Assembly: GCF_002252155.1 (NCBI RefSeq)
Contig: NZ_NEFD01000001.1
Coordinates: 1 to 64,000 of the forward strand
Direction: 5' to 3'
Length of the DNA: 64,000 nucleotides
Origin: Wohlfahrtiimonas sp. G9077
GTDB lineage: Bacteria; Pseudomonadota; Gammaproteobacteria; Cardiobacteriales; Wohlfahrtiimonadaceae
The notes beneath the pieces are model-generated. The model did not search any database, had not been told where the DNA came from, and saw nothing but the letters and a program-made list of their open reading frames with translations. Position 1 is the first letter of the stretch; each line of letters begins with the position of its first letter. Shown piece after piece: positions 56,351 to 64,000 of the stretch. A program made the position numbers and the translations under genes.

Positions 56351-57979
56351 ATGGATTGGCAACAAATACTCTTCCAATTTCTAGGTGGACTGGGCCTGTT
56401 TCTTTTTGCAATCAAATTTATGGGCGATGGGCTTCAAAAGTCAGCGGGTAACCGCCTTCGCACCATTTTAGATCGCTTTACCACAAACCCATTTATGGGG
56501 ATTTTGGCAGGTATTTTTGTCACAGTACTCATTCAATCAAGCTCTGGCACCACGGTGATCACAGTGGGGCTTGTGAGCGCAGGATTAATGACATTGCGTC
56601 AAGCGATTGGCGTCATCATGGGGGCAAACATTGGTACCACGGTGACGGCATTTATCATCGGGATCGACATTGGTGAGTACGCCTATCCGATTTTATTGAT
56701 GGGTTCGGTGATGCTCTTTTTCTTCAAAAAAACGAGTGTGCAAAACTTAGGGCAAATCTTCTTTGGCTTTGGTGGCTTGTTCATCGGGCTTGATCTGATG
56801 AGTAGTGGATTGGCGCCATTGCGTGAATTACCGCTCTTTACGCAACTCATTTTACAGATGAGCCACAGCCCGATTTTAAGCGTTTTTGTGGGCACAGTGT
56901 TTACCTTGATTGTGCAATCTTCAAGTGCCACCATCGGGATTTTGCAAGGCTTGTATGCTGAGAATTTGATTTCACTGCAAGGCGCATTGCCTGTGCTCTT
57001 TGGGGATAACATTGGGACGACGATTACAGCGGTATTGGCAGCGATTGGCGCGACTGTGATTGCAAAGCGTGCTGCAGCTATCCATGTGTTATTCAATGTG
57101 CTTGGCGCCGTGATTTTCCTCATTTTTTTGGGGCCATACACGCATTTTATCATGTGGATCACCGGGCAATTGGCGCTTGAACCTAAAATGCAGATCGCCT
57201 TTGCACACGGGACATTTAACTTAGTCAATACATTGATTCAATTGCCATTCATTGGCGTTTGGGCATATTTGGTGACAAAGCTATTGCCAGAGCGAGAAAA
57301 GCCACAAGAGAAAGTGGCACTTTACTTAGATGAAACCATCATTGAAAAATCTCCAAGCATTGCCATTGGGCAAGCGAAAAAAGAGCTCATTCATATGGGT
57401 AATTTAAGCATCGATGGTTTAAAGCGTTCGCTTGAATATTTAAAAACCAACAATATGGATGATGCGGCATTTGGGCGAATTTTAGAGAAAAACATCAATA
57501 TTTTGGATGAAGAGATCACTCGTTATTTGGTGAAGATTTTCCCCCATTCGATCACGCCGCAAGATTCAAATGATCTACAAGCAATGCTCAACTTAGTGTG
57601 TGACATCGAGCGCATTGGCGATCACTTTGAAAACATCATCGAACAGATCGATTACATGGGTGAGCACAACATTACTTTGAGTGACGATGCGAAAAATGAG
57701 GTCTTTGAGATGTTTGAGCTCACCATTCGCTCGGTTGAACTGGCCATTACGGCGTTAGATAAGACCGATTTATCGAAGGCGCGCCGCGTTTATGAATTAG
57801 AAGATGAGATTGATGATATGGAGCGTTATTTGCGTAAGCAACACATTCGCCGCCTCAATCATGGGGAATGTACGCCAAAATCCGGTTTAACGTACACAGA
57901 TTTAATCTCAAATCTTGAGCGCATTGGCGATCATGCCCACAATATTGCTGAGATGCTCTTTGAGAAACATCAACATTAA
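56351..57979 (+). CDS. Na+/phosphate cotransporter with PhoU-like tail
   Basis: 542 residues. Two inverted QSSS repeats (IQSSSGTTVITVGLVSAG and VQSSSATIGILQGL) with GANIGTTVT and GDNIGTTIT mark the NptA/PNaS family. Residues 350-540 are a PhoU-like helical domain (ERIGDHFENI, ERIGDHAHNI). Imports phosphate or, in bacteria, may export it (YjbB). Confidence 0.93.
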   Translation: MDWQQILFQFLGGLGLFLFAIKFMGDGLQKSAGNRLRTILDRFTTNPFMGILAGIFVTVLIQSSSGTTVITVGLVSAGLMTLRQAIGVIMGANIGTTVTAFIIGIDIGEYAYPILLMGSVMLFFFKKTSVQNLGQIFFGFGGLFIGLDLMSSGLAPLRELPLFTQLILQMSHSPILSVFVGTVFTLIVQSSSATIGILQGLYAENLISLQGALPVLFGDNIGTTITAVLAAIGATVIAKRAAAIHVLFNVLGAVIFLIFLGPYTHFIMWITGQLALEPKMQIAFAHGTFNLVNTLIQLPFIGVWAYLVTKLLPEREKPQEKVALYLDETIIEKSPSIAIGQAKKELIHMGNLSIDGLKRSLEYLKTNNMDDAAFGRILEKNINILDEEITRYLVKIFPHSITPQDSNDLQAMLNLVCDIERIGDHFENIIEQIDYMGEHNITLSDDAKNEVFEMFELTIRSVELAITALDKTDLSKARRVYELEDEIDDMERYLRKQHIRRLNHGECTPKSGLTYTDLISNLERIGDHAHNIAEMLFEKHQH

Positions 57980-58048
57980 CGGAATTATCTAGCAACTCAA
58001 TCAAGCCTCTTCTATACTGAGTGAACATCATTCATTAGGAGGGGCGTT

Positions 58049-60970
58049 ATGGTTTTGGATATTTCTCGGCGTGGCTTCATAAAATTGGGCACCGTTGCCG
58101 GCATCACCTTGATGCTAGGGCGCTTGCCAACGGCAAATGCCACACAAGTCAATTCAGGACCCTCATCCACCGATTGGATGGGCAAAAATGGTCAAGCAAA
58201 ATTCAGATGGGATGGCATTCGTAAAGTCACGGGGCAAAAGAACTTTGCGCGTGATTATCGTGCCCGTGATTTAGAGGGTTGGCCAGATCAGCAGTGCTAT
58301 GCATTGATGCTCAAAGTCACCAAGGCAGATCGCACTTTTGAAGGGGTGGATTTATCTGTGCTAGGAGATCTTCAGCCTGATCGTTTGATCCTGCAAGAGG
58401 ATTTGGTGTGCGATGGCTTTAACATTCCGCAAGACACGAGTATGGGTAAAGGCTTTTATGGGCAAAATATTTTACTGCCAAAAGGCATGACTTCGCCCAT
58501 TTTAGGCCATCCTGTGGCGATTTTAATTTATAAGGATTTCCCACGCTTCAATGCTGCGGAGCGCCTATTGCAATTTGATGACAGCGTCATTGAATATGGT
58601 GAAGTGACGGGCATTCGCCCTTTTAATAACTATGGGGCGGCGCGTTATGTGCGCATTGGTGGGGCAACGCCGTATGATCCATCAGTGTTTTCGCCGTATC
58701 AAGATGCTGCCATTAAAGGTAAGTTTAAGGGCAATACCGTGATTTGGCCGCCTGAGGCAAAGCCGGATGATACGATGGTGCCAAGCTTTTTCCATAAGGA
58801 TCGGGGCGGCGGTTTCTTACATGCCTTGCAACAAGCCCATCAAAAACCTGAAACGCAAAATAAAGGGATGGAGCATGCACAGGAAATTTCGCAAATGGTT
58901 GAGGCTGCGAAAAATGATCCGAATAAATTTGTGTTAGAGCGCCACGGTTTTTCTCAATCCATTGATCCTTGTGCGTTAGAGCCCGATAACTGCAATGTTT
59001 GGTTTGATGAACAAACAAAAACATTGCACATTTTAACCGCCACGCAATCACCGGCAGGCGTTGCGAACATGGCGGCGGATTTAGTGAAGCACAATCGCGC
59101 AGTGGATGTGAAAAACATTGTGCTGCTGACGGGATCTACGGTGGGTTACGGCTCTAAAGATTATTCAGTCTTTCCAATTTATGCGATGGCGGCCAGTTTT
59201 TACAGTGATGGATTGCCAGTTCGGATGGCCAATAACCGTTATGATCAATTTCAAATGGGCATGAAGCGCCATTCAGTGGAGATGGACGTCACCATTGTTG
59301 GAGATAAAACCACAGGAAAATTTGAGATTCTCAAAGGCACCTACAACTGTAATGGCGGCGGGCGAGAGAATTTATCGGTGGCGGTGTCTCATGTGGCGGT
59401 GCGCGGTGCACAATCCATTTACTATTTTCCAAAATCTGATCTCACAGCATTAGCGATGGCAACACCGGCGGTGGAAGCCGGATCCATGCGCGGCTTTGGT
59501 TCATTGCAGTCGATGGCCATCACAGAGATGATGGTGGATGAATTGTCCGAGATCTTAAAGATCGATTCCATGACGCTGCGTCGAAACAATGCGATGCTCG
59601 AAGGATATCCGAATACGCAAGGGGGTATCATTGCTGGGGATCCGCGCAATGTGGAGATGCTTAATTTAGCAGAGCAGCACCCGATGTGGCAAAACCGTGT
59701 GCGCGATAAAATTCGTTATGAAGCCAATCATCCTGGCTTTTTATATGGCGTGGGATTTGCACAGGTGCAGCAAGTGTATGGCTCAAGTGGTGTACCCACC
59801 ATTTTATCCTTATCGTTTGATGAAAATGGCAAGCTTACCATGCGTCATTGCATGCAGGAGATTGGTACAGGCGGCACCACCGCGCAACAAGTGATGGTGT
59901 GGCAAGCCCTTGGTAAAGCGCCGGATGTGGTGGAGTTTGGCGTGACAGAATTTCCTGAGTTGCCATTACACACAAGTTGGGCAGATCAAAAGAAACAGGA
60001 TGAATTGGCCAAACACGATCCCTATTGGACGCCAGGTTTAATTCCAGATATGAGTTCCTCAAGCGGCGTGTATTACATTGGCTTTGGCACGCGTCAAGCG
60101 GGTAAATTCTTATTGGAAAATAGTTTATGGCCCGCAGCTCAAGCCATTTGGAGTCAAGGCGTGGGCGGTGGCGCGATGAACAGTTTGAATCTATCTTTAT
60201 CGGATTTACGTGTGACAGCGCTGGGCATTGGCGGTGGCGGCATGAAGCCCATTCCGTTTGATGTATTGGCGAAAAAAGCGCATGAGATGGGACTCATTAC
60301 TGGTGTCGCGGTGCATGCTTATTCCAGTTGGCAATGGGCGCGTGCGGAGTTTGACATTCCCACCGTGGGCGCCTGCAATTTGCCATTGGATGCATTGGCT
60401 GTGCAATATGGAAAGGGTGCACCCAAGCATTTACGCGATCAAATGACGACCGGTGGCTTTCATTTCATTGCCCGAAAGCAGGCATTTTTCCCACCAACAG
60501 ATCGAGGCGGTGCGGATCCGACCACTGTAACGCCGGCTGCTTGTTTAGTGGCGTTGGCCATCAATCAAGGGACGGGCGCTGTGGAAATTTTACGCCATCA
60601 CATGCTCATGAGTCCTGGGAAGATGATTGTGCCGCAGTTGGTTTCTGGGCAGATTCAAGGCGGGACAGCGATGGGCATTGGGCATGCATTGATGGAAGAA
60701 TTGCCCTTGTATGATGATGGGCCTGGCAATGGTACCTGGAACTTTAACCGGTATATTTTACCGCGCGCTAAAGATGTGGCGGTTTGGCAACAAAGTACAG
60801 AGTTTTTACCGCCCTTATCAGAAACATCTCCGCCAAAAGGTATGGCTGAGCTTGGCATGATTCCGATTTTACCGGCCATTGGTAACGCGGTTGCACATGC
60901 AACGGGGCATCGTTTTTATGAATTTCCGATCACTGCAGAGAAGATTAAGCGCGTGCTACAAGCAAAGTAG
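58049..60970 (+). CDS. Tat-exported molybdenum hydroxylase large subunit
   Basis: 973 residues of the xanthine-dehydrogenase/isoquinoline-oxidoreductase beta family, with SRRGFIK at 6-12 and a hydrophobic stretch ending ANA, a twin-arginine signal. Mo-cofactor motifs include GSMRGFGS and the late MAELGMIPILPAIGNAVAHA. No 2Fe-2S or FAD subunit gene is adjacent, which is unusual. A MocA-like cytidylyltransferase gene converges on it by 15 bp, and modABCD lies upstream, both fitting an MCD cofactor. Substrate (aldehyde or N-heterocycle) unknown. AGGAGG ribosome site. Confidence 0.9.
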   Translation: MVLDISRRGFIKLGTVAGITLMLGRLPTANATQVNSGPSSTDWMGKNGQAKFRWDGIRKVTGQKNFARDYRARDLEGWPDQQCYALMLKVTKADRTFEGVDLSVLGDLQPDRLILQEDLVCDGFNIPQDTSMGKGFYGQNILLPKGMTSPILGHPVAILIYKDFPRFNAAERLLQFDDSVIEYGEVTGIRPFNNYGAARYVRIGGATPYDPSVFSPYQDAAIKGKFKGNTVIWPPEAKPDDTMVPSFFHKDRGGGFLHALQQAHQKPETQNKGMEHAQEISQMVEAAKNDPNKFVLERHGFSQSIDPCALEPDNCNVWFDEQTKTLHILTATQSPAGVANMAADLVKHNRAVDVKNIVLLTGSTVGYGSKDYSVFPIYAMAASFYSDGLPVRMANNRYDQFQMGMKRHSVEMDVTIVGDKTTGKFEILKGTYNCNGGGRENLSVAVSHVAVRGAQSIYYFPKSDLTALAMATPAVEAGSMRGFGSLQSMAITEMMVDELSEILKIDSMTLRRNNAMLEGYPNTQGGIIAGDPRNVEMLNLAEQHPMWQNRVRDKIRYEANHPGFLYGVGFAQVQQVYGSSGVPTILSLSFDENGKLTMRHCMQEIGTGGTTAQQVMVWQALGKAPDVVEFGVTEFPELPLHTSWADQKKQDELAKHDPYWTPGLIPDMSSSSGVYYIGFGTRQAGKFLLENSLWPAAQAIWSQGVGGGAMNSLNLSLSDLRVTALGIGGGGMKPIPFDVLAKKAHEMGLITGVAVHAYSSWQWARAEFDIPTVGACNLPLDALAVQYGKGAPKHLRDQMTTGGFHFIARKQAFFPPTDRGGADPTTVTPAACLVALAINQGTGAVEILRHHMLMSPGKMIVPQLVSGQIQGGTAMGIGHALMEELPLYDDGPGNGTWNFNRYILPRAKDVAVWQQSTEFLPPLSETSPPKGMAELGMIPILPAIGNAVAHATGHRFYEFPITAEKIKRVLQAK

Positions 60971-61531
60971 ATCGTTAGGGTGGTCGATGTCATAAATGGC
61001 ACCAAAATCATCCGTTTCGATTAAATGGCAAGTGTGTGCTTTGACCACTGCACTTGCCCCTTGATCGCCTGTCAGTTGTTTTAATTCAGGAAATAAACTG
61101 TGATCAAACCCAACGGGATGCCCCATTTGTCCATTATAAATGGGGCGGACGATGGGCGATGTGGCAAGGGCACATTTGACGCGCTCAATGGTGATGGGCT
61201 GAATGTAGGGTAAATCCGCTGGTAAAATCAGGATGCCTGTTGTATTGCTAGGCAGGGCTTGAATGCCTTGGCGGATGCTCTCGCCCATGCCATCGCTTTC
61301 GATGATTTTAATGGGGCTGCCCAATGTTTGTACCAATGCAATGACATCCGCTTCTTCTTGATTGACCACAATCAAAATCTCATCAGCGTTGAACGCTTTT
61401 AATGCTGCTTGATGGGTTGTGGCTAAAATGGGGCGCTCAAATTGTGGCGATAAATGGCATAATTTATGCCCATTGTGCTGAGCTTTAAAACGGCGACTGT
61501 GGCCAGCGGCAAGCAGTAATAGACGGATCAT
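60956..61531 (-). CDS. MocA-like molybdenum cofactor cytidylyltransferase
   Basis: 191 residues from the ATG at 61531. The nucleotidyltransferase start MIRLLLLAAGHSRRF, ILILPADLPYI (metal/nucleotide Asp) and MGHPVGF fit the MobA/MocA family, nearer MocA. It likely makes molybdopterin cytosine dinucleotide for the hydroxylase encoded next to it. Its 3' end overlaps that gene by 15 bp on the opposite strand. Confidence 0.87.
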   Translation of the reverse strand: MIRLLLLAAGHSRRFKAQHNGHKLCHLSPQFERPILATTHQAALKAFNADEILIVVNQEEADVIALVQTLGSPIKIIESDGMGESIRQGIQALPSNTTGILILPADLPYIQPITIERVKCALATSPIVRPIYNGQMGHPVGFDHSLFPELKQLTGDQGASAVVKAHTCHLIETDDFGAIYDIDHPNDLLCL

Positions 61532-61921
61532 GGGTAATTTTGACTCACGCAAAGGGTTACCTAACGGTAACACAGATCCTTAAATAAAGGGGATGAATCA
61601 TTGAAAAGGGCAAAAGGTCTTTGAATTATTTAAAAAAATCATGGCAAAATTTATACAATAAATAATTGATTTATATTAATTAACTGAATAATTGGTATAC
61701 ATCGGGTAACTTGTGGCGCTATAATGACATGACTCTCTTGTAGGGGGTCGGTAATTTAGCCGATTTCCCCGCAACGTTTTATGAAGAAAGCTTCAATAAA
61801 ATGGAGGGGGGTCTTAATTTGAAGATTTAATTTATTTCTCAGGCTGATTTAAAGATTAACTTTTTAAATCATTCGGTAAAGAAGTATAGTCAAGTATCTT
61901 TTCTATTGATAGGAGTCAATC
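61532..61921 (+). other. 390-bp region with promoter and structured leader before the ALDH gene
   Basis: No gene with a ribosome site is seen. TATAAT at 61720-61725 (no good -35) would give a leader near 190 nt. A hairpin at 61743-61770 pairs GGGG with CCCC and TCGG with CCGA. GGGGGTC occurs at 61743-61749 and again near 61806-61812. I do not recognise a known riboswitch. Confidence 0.45.
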
Positions 61922-63313
61922 ATGGCATTCGCAACAGTTAATCCTTACACCAATGAACTCGTTAAAGAATTCCCAAGCGCGACAGAAGCAGAGATTGTTT
62001 CTGCCATCGACAAAGCGGATGCAGCATTCCAAAGCTGGAAAAACTTACCCGTTGCAGAACGTGTGAGCATTTTAGGCAAAGCGGCTAAACATTTGCGTGA
62101 CAACATCGATGAGCATGCCAAACTCATCACTTTAGAAATGGGTAAAGTGTTTGCTGAGTCTAAAGCAGAAGTGGAATTGTCTGCACAAATTTTAGAATAC
62201 TACGTAAAACACGCAGAAGAACAATTACAACCGCGTAAACTTCCTGTGATGGATCCTGCGGAAGGCGAAGCCTCTTTAGTGTACGAGCCTTTAGGCGTAT
62301 TGCTTGCCATCGAACCTTGGAACTTCCCGTATTATCAAGTGGCGCGTATTTTGGCACCACAATTGTCAGCGGGTAACACATTGATTTTAAAACATGCTTC
62401 AAACGTACCACAATGTGCTGCGGCGTTTGAAAAAATGATGTTAGAAGTGGGCTTGCCTGAAGGCGTGTTCATCAACTTATTTGCTGAGCATCATCATGTG
62501 GAAACCATTTTACAAGATCCACGCGTGTGTGGCGTTGCATTGACAGGTTCTGAATTTGCAGGTTCTGCCGTTGCACAAGTTGCGGGTAAACACCTTAAAA
62601 AATCTATCATGGAATTAGGCGGTGCGGATGCATTTGTGGTATTAGACGATGCGGACATTGAAAAAACGGCCAAATGGGGCGTGTTTGGCCGTCATTGGAA
62701 TGGTGGTCAAGTGTGTGTATCTTCTAAACGCATGATTGTGGATGCTAAAGTGTATGATGAATATTTAGAAAAATACACAGCAGGCGTGGCGGCATTGAAA
62801 GCGGGTGATCCGATGGATCCTGCCACACAATTGGCACCATTATCTTCACAACGCGCGAAAGATGGTTTGTTAAAACAGATCGAAGAAGCCGTTAAACACG
62901 GCGCAACAGCCATTGAAGTGGGCGAAAAAGTTCCAGCTCAAGGTTGCTTTGTTCAACCCACTATTTTAACAAATGTGACGCCAGATAACCCTGCGTACTA
63001 TCAAGAGTTCTTTGGTCCTGTGTCCATGATCTTTAAAGCGAAAGATGAAGCCGATGCCATTCGCATTGCCAACGATTCACCTTTCGGTTTAGGTGGCTCA
63101 GTCTTTACATCTGATAATGAACGTGGTCGTAAAGTGGCACTCCAAATCTCAACAGGTATGGTATTTGTGAATCACCCAACCATGGTGAAAGCAGACTTAC
63201 CATTTGGCGGTGTACGTCGCTCAGGCTTTGGTCGTGAATTGATCGATTTAGGCTTAAAAGAGTTCGTGAACCAAAAATTAGTGGACATCGTGGACATTGA
63301 TGCACCATTCTAA
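61922..63313 (+). CDS. Succinate-semialdehyde-type aldehyde dehydrogenase
   Basis: 463-residue NAD(P)-dependent aldehyde dehydrogenase, most like the E. coli Sad/YneI group. Catalytic Cys265 (GGQVCVSSKR), general base Glu231 (ELGGAD) and EPWNFPYYQ are present. TAGGAG lies 7 nt before the ATG. Likely oxidises succinate semialdehyde to succinate; other aldehydes are possible. Single-gene unit with a long leader and its own terminator. Confidence 0.93.
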   Translation: MAFATVNPYTNELVKEFPSATEAEIVSAIDKADAAFQSWKNLPVAERVSILGKAAKHLRDNIDEHAKLITLEMGKVFAESKAEVELSAQILEYYVKHAEEQLQPRKLPVMDPAEGEASLVYEPLGVLLAIEPWNFPYYQVARILAPQLSAGNTLILKHASNVPQCAAAFEKMMLEVGLPEGVFINLFAEHHHVETILQDPRVCGVALTGSEFAGSAVAQVAGKHLKKSIMELGGADAFVVLDDADIEKTAKWGVFGRHWNGGQVCVSSKRMIVDAKVYDEYLEKYTAGVAALKAGDPMDPATQLAPLSSQRAKDGLLKQIEEAVKHGATAIEVGEKVPAQGCFVQPTILTNVTPDNPAYYQEFFGPVSMIFKAKDEADAIRIANDSPFGLGGSVFTSDNERGRKVALQISTGMVFVNHPTMVKADLPFGGVRRSGFGRELIDLGLKEFVNQKLVDIVDIDAPF

Positions 63314-63333
63314 GCACTCATTTTTGAGATGAT

Positions 63334-63360
63334 AAAAAGCCTCCTTCGGGAGGCTTTTTT
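63334..63360 (+). terminator. Terminator after the aldehyde dehydrogenase gene
   Basis: AAAAAGCCTCC-TTCG-GGAGGCTTTTT with a stable TTCG tetraloop. Confidence 0.93.
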
Positions 63361-63406
63361 GTGTCTTGTCATTTTGTGGCTTATATTGATGCCTAAAGGA
63401 GGATTT

Positions 63407-64000
63407 ATGAATCGACAAACAGCAACCTTGATTGGCATCAGTGCCATTGTGCTTTGGAGTGCAAATGTGGGATTGCTTCGCCAAGTGGCGGTGAATTTTG
63501 GGGCAGTGGGCGGTGCTGCGTTAACGTATTCAGTGGCGAGCATTTTTTTGCTCATCACACTTGCGCGCCCAAGCATCAAAGCCTTTAGTAAAACGTATCT
63601 CATTTGGGGCAGCGTATTGTTTGTGGCGTATGAAGTCTGTTTCTCACTTGCCATTGGTTATGCCAACACCGCAGAACAAGCCATTGAAGTGGGCATGGTC
63701 AATTATCTATGGCCAACTTTTACGATTGTGGCGGCGATTTTATTCAATCATCAAAAAAGCAACCTTTGGATCATTCCAGGATTCATCATCTCTTGCGCTG
63801 GCATTGTGTGGATTTTAGGGGGCGATGCGGGCATTAGCCTCTCGCAGATGCTGGACAATATCAATGACAATCCTTTAAGTTATGGTCTTGCCTTTGTGGG
63901 TGCATTGATTTGGGCGGCTTATTGCATCGTGACTGCACGACTTGCGAAGGGGCAAAATGGCATCACGCTCTTTTTTATATTGGTGGCGATGACGCTGTGG
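63407..64000 (+). CDS. yddG: YddG-like aromatic amino acid exporter, 3' end outside the window
   Basis: Start of a DMT-superfamily inner-membrane exporter; 198 codons are visible and remain open to the window edge. ATLIGISAIVLWSANVGLLR, QAIEVGMVNYLWP and ALIWAAYCIVTARLAKGQNG match E. coli YddG closely. AAAGGAGG precedes the ATG. YddG exports aromatic amino acids and methyl viologen in enterics. Confidence 0.9.
   Translation, partial: MNRQTATLIGISAIVLWSANVGLLRQVAVNFGAVGGAALTYSVASIFLLITLARPSIKAFSKTYLIWGSVLFVAYEVCFSLAIGYANTAEQAIEVGMVNYLWPTFTIVAAILFNHQKSNLWIIPGFIISCAGIVWILGGDAGISLSQMLDNINDNPLSYGLAFVGALIWAAYCIVTARLAKGQNGITLFFILVAMTLW

Noticed and set aside
61781-61830. Tiny leader ORFs of 13 and 9 codons before the aldehyde dehydrogenase
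   Set aside because: No ribosome-binding site and no run of regulatory codons; kept only as part of the unassigned leader.

Overview
The window looks like a chromosome segment of a low-to-mid GC Gram-negative gammaproteobacterium. The evidence is hslVU, cmoAB, tatAB, lptD, dsbD, a small 4.5S-type SRP RNA, an E. coli-like YddG and a Haemophilus HI0607-type dehydrogenase. A Cardiobacteriales-like host (Wohlfahrtiimonas/Ignatzschineria relatives) is my guess from gene content only. All calls come from reading the sequence; no database search was run.

Layout. 1-8304 is the 3' part of a giant repeat-built autotransporter. 8411-18350 is a minus-strand defence island: half-size HsdS, HsdM, HsdS, a SIR2-like protein, RhuM, HsdR and an M48/YgjP-type metalloprotease. 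Its right edge carries a perfect 102-bp inverted copy of the hsdM start, then the cut-off tail of an unrelated gene. 18725-20657 holds a DUF726-like hydrolase, a 45-residue zinc ribbon and a WYL regulator. 20699-23658 is NAD synthesis: a NadQ-like regulator, nadA, and divergent nadC with two palindromic operators between nadA and nadC. 23707-28116 is a membrane sugar/polyol dehydrogenase operon (small subunit, GMC flavoprotein, triheme cytochrome c) ending in a shikimate-dehydrogenase-like gene.

28254-40614 is mixed housekeeping: DMT exporter, CvfB, MFS pump, an iron-reductase/AraC pair with a Fur box, acnA, ahpD, a FUSC protein and dsbD. 40732-43869 has two identical tRNA-Gly(GCC) genes flanking tatA-tatB-cmoA-cmoB. 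tRNA-Cys, the SRP RNA and dnaX-ybaB-recR-hinT-apt-lptD follow, then hslVU and a K+-channel-like protein. 53181-61531 is a molybdenum district: modABCD, a Na/Pi transporter, a Tat-exported molybdenum hydroxylase large subunit and a MocA-like cytidylyltransferase. The window closes with a succinate-semialdehyde-type dehydrogenase behind a long leader, and the start of yddG.

The most unusual object is the defence island. A 786-bp segment carrying the half-S gene and two divergent promoters lies between perfect 102-bp inverted repeats made from the hsdM start. Flipping it would put a different promoter in front of hsdM. Downstream, a SIR2-like protein is built into the restriction-modification operon through short gene overlaps. 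I propose this as a possible orientation-switched restriction-modification plus SIR2 cassette. The repeats and promoters are seen; switching is inferred. The window has no CRISPR array and no recognisable transposase or recombinase gene.
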